From a virus: a stretch of DNA of 64,000 nt. The stretch lies in the IMG/VR virus record IMGVR_UViG_3300045970_000455, positions 1-64,000 of that record; one strand, given 5' to 3'. Below the pieces are notes generated by a model. It searched no databases. It worked only from the letters and a program-made list of their open reading frames with translations, and was not told where the DNA came from. Below are positions 1 through 6,473 of this stretch, piece after piece. Position numbers and translations under genes: made by a program. Within the stretch, counting starts at the first letter, position 1. Each line of letters begins with the position of its first letter.

Positions 1-80
1 TCGGCGTTCTTTGGGTATTGTGGGAATTGGCTGTATTTATACGAGTCCGAATTCAATATGATGTTTTTTGAGAGTTTCAT
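1..80 (-). CDS. nadV: Nicotinamide phosphoribosyltransferase, N-terminal fragment (runs off the left edge)
   Basis: Only the first 26 codons lie in the window. The ATG at 78-80 (complement) follows an AAAAGGA ribosome-binding site. The visible N-terminus contains NIILNSDSYKYSQFPQYP, which fits the conserved start of NAMPT/NadV enzymes (N-x-x-x-x-x-DSYK-x-x-H/Q-x-x-QYP). In that family the enzyme makes nicotinamide mononucleotide from nicotinamide and PRPP, and large T4-like phages use it to salvage NAD. Its catalytic part is outside the window, so the call rests on the N-terminal motif alone. Confidence 0.7.
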   Translation of the reverse strand, partial: MKLSKNIILNSDSYKYSQFPQYPKNA

Positions 81-101
81 AAAAGTTCCTTTTATAGTAT
101 G

Positions 102-119
102 CCCGACTCTATCGTCGGG
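102..119 (-). terminator. GC-rich hairpin between two minus-strand genes
   Basis: CCCGAC (102-107) and GTCGGG (114-119) form a 6-bp stem with a 6-nt loop, between the stop of the 128-406 gene and the start of the nadV fragment. No T-run follows on either strand, so it may be an attenuator or processing site rather than a true terminator. Confidence 0.35.
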
Positions 120-127
120 ACTTTGTT

Positions 128-406
128 TCACTTACTTTCCTGTAAGTATTTCGTTCCGCCTGCTTCAACTAAGTTAGCAAAAACTTGTTGAAACATGGCT
201 GTTAGTTCTGGATCATCAACTGGTTGCATTGCAATCAAATAACGCCTTATATCAAGGTAGGAGTCGCACAATCTATTCAAATCGTCATCGCCAATAATAT
301 TCCTAAGTTCGGCATTTATTGCCTGCAAACGACTCACTACGACTGCTGAATATCTTATCATATCAAATAGATCACGCTGATCGCCGGTTATTTCATTTAT
401 TTTCAC
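128..406 (-). CDS. Hypothetical protein, 92 aa, GTG start
   Basis: I do not recognise this protein. It is predicted to be mostly helical and acidic, with no membrane segment or metal motif. The start is a GTG (404-406) giving MKINEITGD; it overlaps the end of the upstream gene by 14 nt, so translation is probably coupled. It belongs to the chain of small genes served by the promoter at 584-612. Confidence 0.7.
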   Translation of the reverse strand: MKINEITGDQRDLFDMIRYSAVVVSRLQAINAELRNIIGDDDLNRLCDSYLDIRRYLIAMQPVDDPELTAMFQQVFANLVEAGGTKYLQESK

Positions 407-563
407 GCGCTCTTATCCTTGCCAAGTCTATTTTTAACTGTTCTGTCCCTTGTGCGATTTCTTCGATAATCCGCTTGCGCTCCTCATATGGCAGATCGTC
501 GAATTTAGGACGGGTATCCAGGCCTGTTTTAGCAGGCTGTTGCTTGTATTCATCGATCTCCAT
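393..563 (-). CDS. Small hypothetical protein, 56 aa
   Basis: The reading frame starts at ATG 561-563 with a strong GGAG site 5 nt upstream and stops with TGA at 393-395. The product begins MEIDEYKQQPAKTGLD and is highly charged, with a helix-forming second half (EERKRIIEEIAQG). It is the first gene after the TTGACA-N17-TATACT promoter at 584-612. No family is recognised. Confidence 0.7.
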   Translation of the reverse strand: MEIDEYKQQPAKTGLDTRPKFDDLPYEERKRIIEEIAQGTEQLKIDLARIRARENK

Positions 564-583
564 ATTTTCTCCTTAGTAAAGAC

Positions 584-612
584 AGTATAACAGATTTACT
601 CTTTGTTGTCAA
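584..612 (-). promoter_or_regulatory. Sigma70-like early promoter
   Basis: On the minus strand TTGACA (607-612) and TATACT (584-589) are separated by 17 nt. The -10 is preceded by TGT, as in several other promoters of this window. It overlaps the 3' end of the 596-742 gene and drives the 393-563 gene. Confidence 0.8.
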
Positions 613-742
613 GTGCCTCTGTAACCAAACACATTTGGCCACACGCAGCCCCGGCTTGGACTTCCGCGTCAGTGGCGATTGCGATTGCCCCGTCAAAGCC
701 TTCGGCGTTGATTTCGGCGATAAGTTGATTTACATTTTCCAT
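596..742 (-). CDS. Small hypothetical protein, 48 aa
   Basis: ATG at 740-742 follows AAAGGAAAACAAA, the same leader seen before the next two upstream genes. The product begins MENVNQLIAEINAEGFDG, continues with an alanine-rich stretch and ends in KE. It contains two cysteines four residues apart (CGQMC). Function unknown. The stop at 596-598 lies inside the downstream promoter. Confidence 0.65.
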   Translation of the reverse strand: MENVNQLIAEINAEGFDGAIAIATDAEVQAGAACGQMCLVTEALDNKE

Positions 743-757
743 TTTGTTTTCCTTTAG

Positions 758-946
758 TTATTGAATCATTGTTGATGTTGAGGCGAATTCCTCAATATCT
801 ACCATTGCTACTTCTGAAAACTCTCGATTAAGGTTTGGGGTTTCATTTACGAAATCTTCACATTCATCGAGAGTACCTATAAATAACACCTTGCTTAGAT
901 TGTTTTCTTGATCCAAGATTGTATTTCCGACAACAACGTATCGCAT
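758..946 (-). CDS. Small hypothetical protein, 62 aa
   Basis: The start is the ATG at 944-946 (MRYVVVGNTILDQ), chosen over an upstream in-frame codon because AAAGGAAACAAA directly precedes it. The protein looks like a compact alpha/beta fold with an acidic C-terminal half. No family is recognised. It shares its leader sequence with neighbours at 596-742 and 957-1319. Confidence 0.7.
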   Translation of the reverse strand: MRYVVVGNTILDQENNLSKVLFIGTLDECEDFVNETPNLNREFSEVAMVDIEEFASTSTMIQ

Positions 947-956
947 TTTGTTTCCT

Positions 957-1319
957 TTAGGTTGTTTTGGAAGTATCCACTTCCGGGCAGTTGCCGACGA
1001 ATTCGGCAAAATTCTGTTTCATCACTGCGATTTCATCGCGCAATGAATCGATTGCAGCTTGCTGGTACAGACAGACAATGCCAAGGTTGACATTATCTGT
1101 ATAGTCCGTAGTATTTTGGGTCGAGGATGGCAGGGTAACCTCCAAACGCTCGTCAGCCCTACGTTTCTTGAGCCACTCAGTAACCCTTACCGCATCATCC
1201 TCTAACACCTTAGCCAGGTTGATCTGGCGTTGTTTAGGGTCTTCCGGAACAATTCTGAAGCCGGGGTTGGCTGCAAGAAAACGAACTATGTCGTTATTAG
1301 TAACTGATTGCTTTTCCAT
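957..1319 (-). CDS. Hypothetical protein, 120 aa
   Basis: ATG at 1317-1319 follows AAAGGAAACAAA. The N-terminal half (about residues 1-55) is rich in helix formers with a basic stretch EWLKKRRADER. The C-terminal half contains a likely coiled-coil segment (SLRDEIAVMKQNFAEF) before a short polar tail. A DNA-binding role is possible from the basic N-terminal half but is only a guess. Part of the GC-richer left block. Confidence 0.65.
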   Translation of the reverse strand: MEKQSVTNNDIVRFLAANPGFRIVPEDPKQRQINLAKVLEDDAVRVTEWLKKRRADERLEVTLPSSTQNTTDYTDNVNLGIVCLYQQAAIDSLRDEIAVMKQNFAEFVGNCPEVDTSKTT

Positions 1320-1331
1320 TTTGTTTCCTTT

Positions 1332-1646
1332 TCAATATTTGTTCCAACCGAGCCGTTCATTCTCGGCTTGTCGAGTGGCATCTGTCATCCCGGTCCAAAA
1401 AATTCTGGACTCTTCCGGAGTACACCCACGGCCATTGAACAGATCAACGTTGCCATCTGGATTATTTGGGCCACCCTTTTTGTATTTGGCCATAACCGCA
1501 ATATCTGTGCGCCACTTCTGTTCGTACCTACTCACTGGATCGTCAAATAGTTCATGAGTATGATTATCATTGGCATTGCGTTTACTTTCTGTCCAAGGCC
1601 GGCCCTCACGTTCTGCTTTAACTTGCTCGTCCGATGGGATTCTCAT
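1332..1646 (-). CDS. Hypothetical protein, 104 aa
   Basis: Its ATG overlaps the stop of the RlmN-like gene (ATGA at 1643-1646), implying translational coupling. The protein is hydrophilic, with a basic N-terminus (SDEQVKAEREGRPWTESKR) and a glycine/asparagine-rich middle (KKGGPNNPDGNVDLFNG). No motif of known function is seen. Confidence 0.65.
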   Translation of the reverse strand: MRIPSDEQVKAEREGRPWTESKRNANDNHTHELFDDPVSRYEQKWRTDIAVMAKYKKGGPNNPDGNVDLFNGRGCTPEESRIFWTGMTDATRQAENERLGWNKY

Positions 1647-2503
1647 ATTGAATTCTCGTAGCTAAAAAGTGTCTTGAGGGAATTCTCATCCGACACGGGA
1701 TTTTCATTTATCGGCGACACTTTGCAGAACACGGTTCTGGGATCGAACTGTGTTTTCAAATCAGCCGGAACGAAAGGGGTATCCGCAGCAAGGGCAAAAT
1801 TCAGCGTTGCCTTCCACGGACGATTGGGTGCGGCGTTGTGCCAATGAATGGCCAGTTCGCCGATCTGTTTGTTTGTCATCACTGTGCCGATCTGCAACCA
1901 TTTACGGAATGAGTCGTCGGTGCTGTGGATACTGAATTGGAGTTCAAGCCAATCATACCCATAAATCCTTTCAAGACCTATCAATGCAGCAACCAAGTCT
2001 TTTGATTTCTTGATGCCGATTGTGGAGATTTGGATCTTGGCTTTCGGATACCGTTCTTTGAGGAAGCTAACTGCCTTGATGACGTTAGGGATATTCAGTG
2101 CCGGTTCACCCATCCTTGTGAACAAGATACGAAAGATGCCACTGTCGTTTGGGTTCAGTCCGCCGTTGATTTCTTGTGCTTTGGCAACAGCGTAGTCAAC
2201 TTGCTCAATCATTTCCGCAGCGGTTAGATTGCGCCAGCCCTGCTTGTCAGTGAGCCGATTCACCGCACAAAATTTACATTTGATGGGGCAACCACTCTGC
2301 GTTGAAATGCCGACTGTCCACTTTTCTTTCCAGTTTTCAATGGAGAAGGCGTTGGCGTCAACTTTGTTGTCTTTGCGTCCGGTGACGCGAATCTCAGTCT
2401 GACCGGGTAAGCAGGTAGAAGTTGTTTCAATCAGCTTGCCGTCAGCAAGTTCCAGCACGGACACGAAGCCGTTGGTGAATTGTTTGGTGTTGATTTCGTT
2501 CAT
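1643..2503 (-). CDS. RlmN-like radical SAM protein lacking the methyl-transfer cysteines
   Basis: The 286-aa product carries the radical SAM cluster motif CPIKCKFC (CxxxCxxC) in the RlmN context STQSGC, the RlmN-type SAM-contact segment RMGEPALN, and FCKVSPINENP, which lines up with the CKINLIPWNP segment of RlmN. RlmN/Cfr enzymes methylate C2 or C8 of adenosine in rRNA and tRNA. Here the residue aligned with E. coli RlmN Cys118 is Gly (VGISTQSGC versus LCVSSQVGC), and the protein ends before the region that holds Cys355. It is about 100 aa shorter than RlmN. The start at 2501-2503 is chosen because GAAGGA precedes it and ATGA couples it to the upstream gene. The fold is clear; the activity is probably not standard RlmN chemistry. 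Confidence 0.8.
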   Translation of the reverse strand: MNEINTKQFTNGFVSVLELADGKLIETTSTCLPGQTEIRVTGRKDNKVDANAFSIENWKEKWTVGISTQSGCPIKCKFCAVNRLTDKQGWRNLTAAEMIEQVDYAVAKAQEINGGLNPNDSGIFRILFTRMGEPALNIPNVIKAVSFLKERYPKAKIQISTIGIKKSKDLVAALIGLERIYGYDWLELQFSIHSTDDSFRKWLQIGTVMTNKQIGELAIHWHNAAPNRPWKATLNFALAADTPFVPADLKTQFDPRTVFCKVSPINENPVSDENSLKTLFSYENSI

Positions 2504-2718
2504 GATTGTTCCTTCGCTATACAATGATCAAGTGCGTTGCGAATCCTTTTCATATCGTACAGGTCGTCCTTTAGATACTGGATTGTCATCAATCTGACTG
2601 CGGCATCTGCCTCGTCAAGAAATGTCCCAGAACGGAAGTTATCCGGATACAGATCAGCCAGCTTCTTTTCCTTAGCAGCAATCTGTCGCAACAGTTCAGC
2701 GCGAACAACCCGGATCAT
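2500..2718 (-). CDS. Hypothetical protein, 72 aa
   Basis: ATG at 2716-2718 follows AGGAATTTGAA and overlaps the upstream stop (ATGA). The protein is almost entirely helical with heptad-like spacing (LLRQIAAKEKKLADLY, then LKDDLYDMKRIRNALD) and could form a helical hairpin or coiled coil. Its own stop overlaps the start of the RlmN-like gene, so the two are probably made together. Confidence 0.65.
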   Translation of the reverse strand: MIRVVRAELLRQIAAKEKKLADLYPDNFRSGTFLDEADAAVRLMTIQYLKDDLYDMKRIRNALDHCIAKEQS

Positions 2719-2975
2719 TTCAAATTCCTATCAGCAATGTGTCCGTAACGTACCTGAAAATTCCAGGCATCTTTTTCGTGTTGGACGATCTTGTCGCCTT
2801 CACCCCAAGCATACGTCACTCCGTAGTCCGAAGTATGGTTGCTTTCTGGTGATGCGCCGGGGTATTTGCGAACTGAAACAATCGTGACGTGGATATTTCC
2901 AGCGTGACTGATCCATTGTTCTCCCGGGTTGAATGCCGGGCCAGTGGCTTTATGCCATTTGTGTTTGCCGTTCAT
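2715..2975 (-). CDS. Hypothetical protein, 86 aa
   Basis: First gene after the promoter at 3037-3065, starting at ATG 2973-2975 behind AAGGATTTTAT. It is rich in aromatic residues and histidines (MNGKHKWHKATGP, QWISHAGNIHVTIVSVRKYPG) and looks like a small beta protein. No family recognised. Confidence 0.65.
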   Translation of the reverse strand: MNGKHKWHKATGPAFNPGEQWISHAGNIHVTIVSVRKYPGASPESNHTSDYGVTYAWGEGDKIVQHEKDAWNFQVRYGHIADRNLK

Positions 2976-3023
2976 ATAAAATCCTTATACGTTTTGAACT
3001 GTAAGAGTCTATCTCCTACGCTT

Positions 3024-3031
3024 TATTTATG
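3024..3031 (-). promoter_or_regulatory. Possible late promoter box CATAAATA
   Basis: A CATAAATA octamer lies just downstream of the early promoter -10 and 48 nt before the ATG of the 2715-2975 gene. It matches a variant of the late box seen at 45515-45522. Its position next to a strong early promoter makes it uncertain. Confidence 0.3.
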
Positions 3032-3036
3032 CTTTT

Positions 3037-3065
3037 ATTATAGCATACTGTGTTTTATTGGTCAA
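3037..3065 (-). promoter_or_regulatory. Sigma70-like early promoter
   Basis: On the minus strand TTGACC (3060-3065) and TATAAT (3037-3042) are 17 nt apart. It drives the chain 2975 to 1643 and beyond. The leader to the first ATG is about 55 nt. Confidence 0.75.
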
Positions 3066-3068
3066 CCT

Positions 3069-3470
3069 TCAGTCATAGTAATCGGGGTCTTCCAAATCTA
3101 TAAGATGTTGGGCATATTTTTCCGGACCACCATCTGCTACCCATTCATCATATCTTAAAACAAATGCCTGATATTTAGTAGGATCTAAACTCTTCCCATC
3201 AGCATCTTCAAATTTCGCACTATATGCCAATAGTTTAGGATCATCCCGTCCATCTATGTATAGATAATATAGGCCCGAATCGCCTTCCAGCCAGCCGGGC
3301 CAACGTGTCATAACATATTTTATTTCATTGTGGTCCAGCCATGCCTTATGTTCTACCAAAGTGGCGTCATCGTACCCTATACTGAGTTTCTGACGTGTTA
3401 AAGATAGCACGAATATATCTTTTTTATCCTTATCTAAGTAGTACTCGGTACTATGTATTATCATTACCAT
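3069..3470 (-). CDS. Hypothetical protein, 133 aa
   Basis: ATG at 3468-3470 follows AAGGA at an 8-nt spacing and overlaps the end of the phosphatase gene by 20 nt. The product is acidic and aromatic, with a C-terminus rich in Asp and Tyr (DLEDPDYYD). No domain recognised. Confidence 0.65.
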   Translation of the reverse strand: MVMIIHSTEYYLDKDKKDIFVLSLTRQKLSIGYDDATLVEHKAWLDHNEIKYVMTRWPGWLEGDSGLYYLYIDGRDDPKLLAYSAKFEDADGKSLDPTKYQAFVLRYDEWVADGGPEKYAQHLIDLEDPDYYD

Positions 3471-4413
3471 CTTCTTTTTCCTTCTTTGCCAAGTCTTTAC
3501 TTGTTATTACCACAGGCTTCACTTCCTTAAAGGTAGTTTCAGTAGTCTTATAAAATGTCCATGTATCCAATTCCACGCAAGTCAACGCAGCCCATTTAGG
3601 CGTCTTTTCGCTGTATTTTCCATGGAGTGGTTTCTCCGGATAAGAATCGTAAGCACAAGTGTCTATATTTGTTTGCCCAGCAATAGTCATCGGCTGTTGT
3701 AATACAGTATGCCCAGAGATAATATGCGATAGCTTATCGTTGAATATTTCTGTCGACTTGGTATATTTTAGTGTTGATACTATTTTTCTTTTCTTCTTTG
3801 GCGCTGATCTGTAAAATGGAGCAAATATAAACCTGTTCCATAAAAATGCATCGCCGTCTCCGCGAGGAACAGTAGCAAGCATCATTACTTCCTCTGGTAC
3901 GGTTAGTTCCATATCAGTGATTGTTCCTACACGATCCGGTAGTTCAGCATGTATTACATGGAACTTTTTACCAGCTTTTGTGTTCACAGTTATCATAAAA
4001 GGCAGCTCTTCTACGAAAGGAAGCAAGTCAATAAGCTCAACACTGGAATCGGTGGGTATTCTGCTTTTGTCATGTTTCATGGATTCATAATCGTTGTATG
4101 CTTCCATACCCCATTGGCCGCCGTTGCGAAACCAATACCCTCCCATATATCTGCCGTTGAACCTATCGAGCATCATTTGTTCGTGGTTAGCTAAGACAGA
4201 GTGGAACCATGGCTCCAGTATTAACGATAAGCATTTAAGACTGTCAGGTCCTCTATCAACTAAATCCCCTACACATATCATTCTATCTTTTGTATAGTCG
4301 AAATTAATATTCTTTAATAGGTTTTGAAATATAGCATAGCAGCCGTGGAGATCTCCTATCACAAAATCACGACCTACTGTGTTTGCTTCGAGTGTTTTTA
4401 GCGGGTTCTTCAT
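3451..4413 (-). CDS. PP-type (calcineurin-like) metallophosphoesterase
   Basis: The 320-aa protein carries the metallophosphatase signatures in order: GDLHG (residues 20-24), GDLVDRG (49-55) and the LANHE box (74-78, GNHE class). Later histidines in HVIHAELPD and SGHTVL (about 170 and 230) fit the remaining metal ligands. This is the arrangement of phage lambda protein phosphatase and bacterial PrpA/PrpB Ser/Thr phosphatases, which remove phosphate using two metal ions. A C-terminal extension rich in lysine follows residue 280. It overlaps neighbours on both sides (ATGA with the 4410-4871 gene). Substrate unknown; a role in altering host phosphorylation is inference. Confidence 0.85.
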   Translation of the reverse strand: MKNPLKTLEANTVGRDFVIGDLHGCYAIFQNLLKNINFDYTKDRMICVGDLVDRGPDSLKCLSLILEPWFHSVLANHEQMMLDRFNGRYMGGYWFRNGGQWGMEAYNDYESMKHDKSRIPTDSSVELIDLLPFVEELPFMITVNTKAGKKFHVIHAELPDRVGTITDMELTVPEEVMMLATVPRGDGDAFLWNRFIFAPFYRSAPKKKRKIVSTLKYTKSTEIFNDKLSHIISGHTVLQQPMTIAGQTNIDTCAYDSYPEKPLHGKYSEKTPKWAALTCVELDTWTFYKTTETTFKEVKPVVITSKDLAKKEKEDGNDNT

Positions 4414-4871
4414 TCTTTTATTAATCCTTTCTTCTTTCTGCGTGTTATCTCTTTTTTATATTCTTTGGGTGAGAGTCTCTGCCCATCTATCCAATATTGT
4501 TTTGGGGTACCACCGGTTATAACGGCTGGCCCATCGAGTCTATGTTTCTTACCATTCTCATACCAGTATTCGTTATTATTATGCTGAATGGCTGGGCCAC
4601 CCACTCTATGATATACACCATCTCTAAACCATTCTTCTATATTGTAGTGCTTACTTACATAAGCAGGACCATATATTCTGTGTTTCACACCGTCTTTATT
4701 TCTATAGACAATATCCCATTTACCTGCAAGATTTTGCATATGCCATCTATAAGAATCCGGCTCACCCCATCTACAATCAAACCCATAGTAAGGCGGACAG
4801 ATAGCTTCTTCCACCCGTCTGTTTATTACCAGTGCTTCAAATAAACGATCGTGTTCTTCTTCTTCAGTCAT
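4410..4871 (-). CDS. Protein with HR-x-GPA repeats, 153 aa
   Basis: The product contains four imperfect copies of a repeat of about 20 residues: KDGVKHRIYGPA, RDGVYHRVGGPA, ENGKKHRLDGPA and a degenerate DGQRLSPKEY. The pattern (W-x3-G-x2-HR-x2-GPA) resembles short beta-hairpin repeat proteins (MORN-like or toxin-antitoxin related) common in large phages, of unknown function. I chose ATG 4869-4871: it lies 5 nt after the promoter -10 and has no Shine-Dalgarno sequence, so the mRNA would be leaderless. An alternative ATG at 4893-4895 would sit upstream of the transcription start. Confidence 0.65.
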   Translation of the reverse strand: MTEEEEHDRLFEALVINRRVEEAICPPYYGFDCRWGEPDSYRWHMQNLAGKWDIVYRNKDGVKHRIYGPAYVSKHYNIEEWFRDGVYHRVGGPAIQHNNNEYWYENGKKHRLDGPAVITGGTPKQYWIDGQRLSPKEYKKEITRRKKKGLIKE

Positions 4872-4876
4872 ACAAC

Positions 4877-4905
4877 AGTATAACATATTTAACATTATCT
4901 GTCAA
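4877..4905 (-). promoter_or_regulatory. Sigma70-like promoter giving a leaderless message
   Basis: On the minus strand TTGACA (4900-4905) and TATACT (4877-4882) are 17 nt apart with TGT before the -10. The ATG of the 4410-4871 gene begins only 5 nt after the -10, at the expected transcription start. The promoter overlaps the 3' end of the 4895-5239 gene. Confidence 0.8.
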
Positions 4906-5239
4906 TGTTAAAACATGTCTCCAAGAAACCTTCTATTCCACCATGAATTTTAATAACCATCGCATCCATTGCAGAAAATAGCACCAATCTTTTTGCTGTA
5001 ATAAAATACGGGTATTCCATTTTCTCCATTCCTATATAGTGCTTTGCCTTTAATGTGATAGGAACTTCAAAACTATATACAGTAAAAATATTCTTTAATA
5101 TTAAGAATCCAGGGAATGCCAACCTATGGCCATCCTTATGATGAAACATAAGTTGGTTTAGTTGGTCATCCGACAACAATGCAGATCGCTCGTGCTTCTT
5201 CCTTACTTCATTAAATACAGCAACTTTTAATGCATTCAT
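4895..5239 (-). CDS. Hypothetical protein, 114 aa
   Basis: ATG at 5237-5239 lies 4 nt after a TATAAATA late box (5244-5251) and has no Shine-Dalgarno sequence, suggesting a leaderless late message. The protein is mixed alpha/beta with a basic N-terminus (NEVRKKHERS). No domain is recognised. Its final codons overlap the next promoter. Confidence 0.6.
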   Translation of the reverse strand: MNALKVAVFNEVRKKHERSALLSDDQLNQLMFHHKDGHRLAFPGFLILKNIFTVYSFEVPITLKAKHYIGMEKMEYPYFITAKRLVLFSAMDAMVIKIHGGIEGFLETCFNIDR

Positions 5240-5243
5240 ATGT

Positions 5244-5251
5244 TATTTATA
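5244..5251 (-). promoter_or_regulatory. T4-type late promoter box TATAAATA
   Basis: A perfect TATAAATA on the minus strand ends 4 nt before the ATG of the 4895-5239 gene. It overlaps the stop of the 5247-5471 gene. The spacing repeats that of the plus-strand boxes at 5480 and 6201. Confidence 0.6.
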
Positions 5252-5471
5252 ACAGCCAACGAACAATCCCTATAATATTTACAATAATAAAATAGTATGT
5301 TTGATACGCTATTACCTTTGGTGTGTTTGTTTTTCGTAAAATATAGATTGTGGCAAAGTTTGATAATAGGAAGGGAATAAATGCCCACCCGCTCATAGCA
5401 ATATTTAACGCAAGCAATAAAGAGCCAAATATTGACCCCCATAGGGAGATTTGTTCTATAAATGTTTTCAT
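5247..5471 (-). CDS. Small integral membrane protein, 74 aa
   Basis: From ATG 5469-5471 the product MKTFIEQISLWG... contains two long hydrophobic stretches (about residues 10-36 and 50-72), so it is likely a two-pass inner-membrane protein with a short basic loop (RKTNTPK). No Shine-Dalgarno sequence is seen before the chosen ATG, and an upstream in-frame start would overlap the divergent peptidase gene. A holin or antiholin role is possible but unsupported. Confidence 0.5.
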   Translation of the reverse strand: MKTFIEQISLWGSIFGSLLLALNIAMSGWAFIPFLLSNFATIYILRKTNTPKVIAYQTYYFIIVNIIGIVRWLL

Positions 5472-5479
5472 TGAGTTGT

Positions 5480-5487
5480 GATAAATA
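5480..5487 (+). promoter_or_regulatory. T4-type late promoter box GATAAATA
   Basis: GATAAATA on the plus strand is followed after exactly 5 nt by the ATG of the HELVH peptidase gene. With initiation expected 6-8 nt after the box, the transcript would begin at or within the start codon. Confidence 0.7.
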
Positions 5488-5492
5488 GTAGT

Positions 5493-5846
5493 ATGAGAAT
5501 AAACGAAGCCGTCGGCGAACATATGATAACACAGTTATTGCAGTTATGCAAGAACCACCTGCAAATAGAAAAACTACCAGATATAAAGTTAGTTGATACG
5601 CCTAGCGTTGGCAGTGATCATTCATTTGGTGTGTTTGATGGTGGTATTAAGGTAGTATCAAAAGATAGACATCCTGTTGATGTAATGCGTACTCTTGCTC
5701 ATGAGCTGGTACATTGGAAGCAGAGACTATCTGGCCAGGAAATGGACGGTAATACAGGTAGTGATACTGAGAATGAAGCTAATGCAGTGGCAGGGGTGAT
5801 TATGCGCGAGTTCGGCCGTATGCACCCTGAATATTTTCTCGTATAG
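5493..5846 (+). CDS. HELVH zinc metallopeptidase-like protein, 117 aa
   Basis: The product starts MRINEAVGEHM and carries HELVH (residues 70-74), the HExxH zinc motif; a Glu in ENEANA (about residue 95) could be the third ligand, as in gluzincins. The size fits the short SprT/WLM-like or T4-like phage peptidases of unknown substrate. ATG 5493 is chosen because it lies 5 nt after the late box; there is no Shine-Dalgarno sequence. An upstream GTG at 5478 would lie inside the promoter. The gene abuts the convergent 5847-6134 gene with no gap. The N-terminus resembles those of other late plus-strand genes at 6214, 37655 and 52949. Confidence 0.8.
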   Translation: MRINEAVGEHMITQLLQLCKNHLQIEKLPDIKLVDTPSVGSDHSFGVFDGGIKVVSKDRHPVDVMRTLAHELVHWKQRLSGQEMDGNTGSDTENEANAVAGVIMREFGRMHPEYFLV

Positions 5847-6134
5847 TTATTCTTCTACAACGGTCCCTTTATCTAGTTTCACAACGCTGAAATCTGCTGT
5901 ATTAAATAATACATTTAATCTTTCTGCTAAGTTAAAGCAGTGACCCTTATTTGAAAAAGAGCACTTTTTATATTTAGGTCCGGGATACGAAACAAGTTGA
6001 TTCATTGTCCTTAAGTTCACCGGCTTTCCCTGATAAAATACAGCATAGACAGCATCGGCAACAAGCACCTGTTCAGCATTGTATGTCTTAGGATGTATAT
6101 ATTCTAATAAAATTTCTGGTTTTGGTCTTGCCAC
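5847..6134 (-). CDS. Conserved T4-like hypothetical protein, 95 aa, GTG start
   Basis: The start is GTG (6132-6134), fixed by a strong GGAGGA Shine-Dalgarno sequence 6 nt upstream. The protein contains YPGPKYKKCSFSNKGHCFNLAERLN, rich in Lys and aromatic residues. I believe similar proteins occur in aquatic T4-like phages without a known function. A late box at 6159-6166 precedes it. Confidence 0.65.
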   Translation of the reverse strand: MARPKPEILLEYIHPKTYNAEQVLVADAVYAVFYQGKPVNLRTMNQLVSYPGPKYKKCSFSNKGHCFNLAERLNVLFNTADFSVVKLDKGTVVEE

Positions 6135-6158
6135 GGGTCTTCCTCCAATAAGTACATA

Positions 6159-6166
6159 TATTTATC
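6159..6166 (-). promoter_or_regulatory. T4-type late promoter box GATAAATA
   Basis: The left arm of the divergent pair. It lies 24 nt upstream of the GTG start of the 5847-6134 gene, whose leader keeps a GGAGGA ribosome-binding site. Confidence 0.7.
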
Positions 6167-6200
6167 AAATATACCTACTTATTGGATTGTTACAAAGTTT

Positions 6201-6208
6201 GATAAATA
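6201..6208 (+). promoter_or_regulatory. T4-type late promoter box GATAAATA
   Basis: The right arm of the divergent pair. The ATG of the 6214-6450 gene follows after exactly 5 nt, the same distance as at 5480-5493, and no Shine-Dalgarno sequence is present. Confidence 0.7.
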
Positions 6209-6213
6209 TATGT

Positions 6214-6450
6214 ATGAGATTACAAGAATTATTCGAGAACCGGCTAGAACAAGCCAAATACAATGCAGACTTTGATAAGGCTAATGGGCCGTGGGAGCCT
6301 ACCAGACCAAAACGAACACCTACTCATTATATACTAATAAATGGTACTAAGTGGAAGACAGAGTTCTATTCATACGAATCTGCCTTAACTGCTGCGAATA
6401 CAATACACAGTAAACGACCTTGGGTTAGGATCGATATTAGAGAATATTAA
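6214..6450 (+). CDS. Small late protein, 78 aa, MRLQELFENR start
   Basis: The product begins MRLQELFENRLEQAKYNAD and is hydrophilic; its C-terminal part (HYILINGTKWKTEFYSYESALTAA) looks like a small alpha/beta unit. ATG 6214 is set by the late box 5 nt upstream. The amphipathic N-terminus resembles MKLREILNES (52949) and MKLSDILRGV (37655), other late plus-strand genes. Function unknown; a virion-internal protein is a possibility. Confidence 0.65.
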   Translation: MRLQELFENRLEQAKYNADFDKANGPWEPTRPKRTPTHYILINGTKWKTEFYSYESALTAANTIHSKRPWVRIDIREY

Positions 6451-6473
6451 AAAGTAAGACCCGGAGGTCTTAC
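6449..6473 (-). terminator. Rho-independent terminator (minus strand)
   Basis: GTAAGACC (6454-6461) pairs with GGTCTTAC (6466-6473) around a CGGA loop, 8 bp in all. On the minus strand a run of five T (6449-6453) follows. It ends transcription from the 6525-7025 gene. Confidence 0.8.

Larger units (their letters stand above)
6153..6214. repeat. Perfect 17-bp inverted repeat carrying two divergent late promoters
   Basis: TACATATATTTATCAAA (6153-6169) and its exact reverse complement (6198-6214) are separated by 28 bp. Each arm contains one GATAAATA box, pointing outward to the genes at 6134 (minus) and 6214 (plus). The symmetry extends beyond the octamers to the initiation region. Confidence 0.85.

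Noticed and set aside
34-41. TATAAATA on the minus strand as a late promoter
   Set aside because: It lies inside the nadV coding sequence (Ser-Tyr-Lys-Tyr codons) and no gene start follows within the window.
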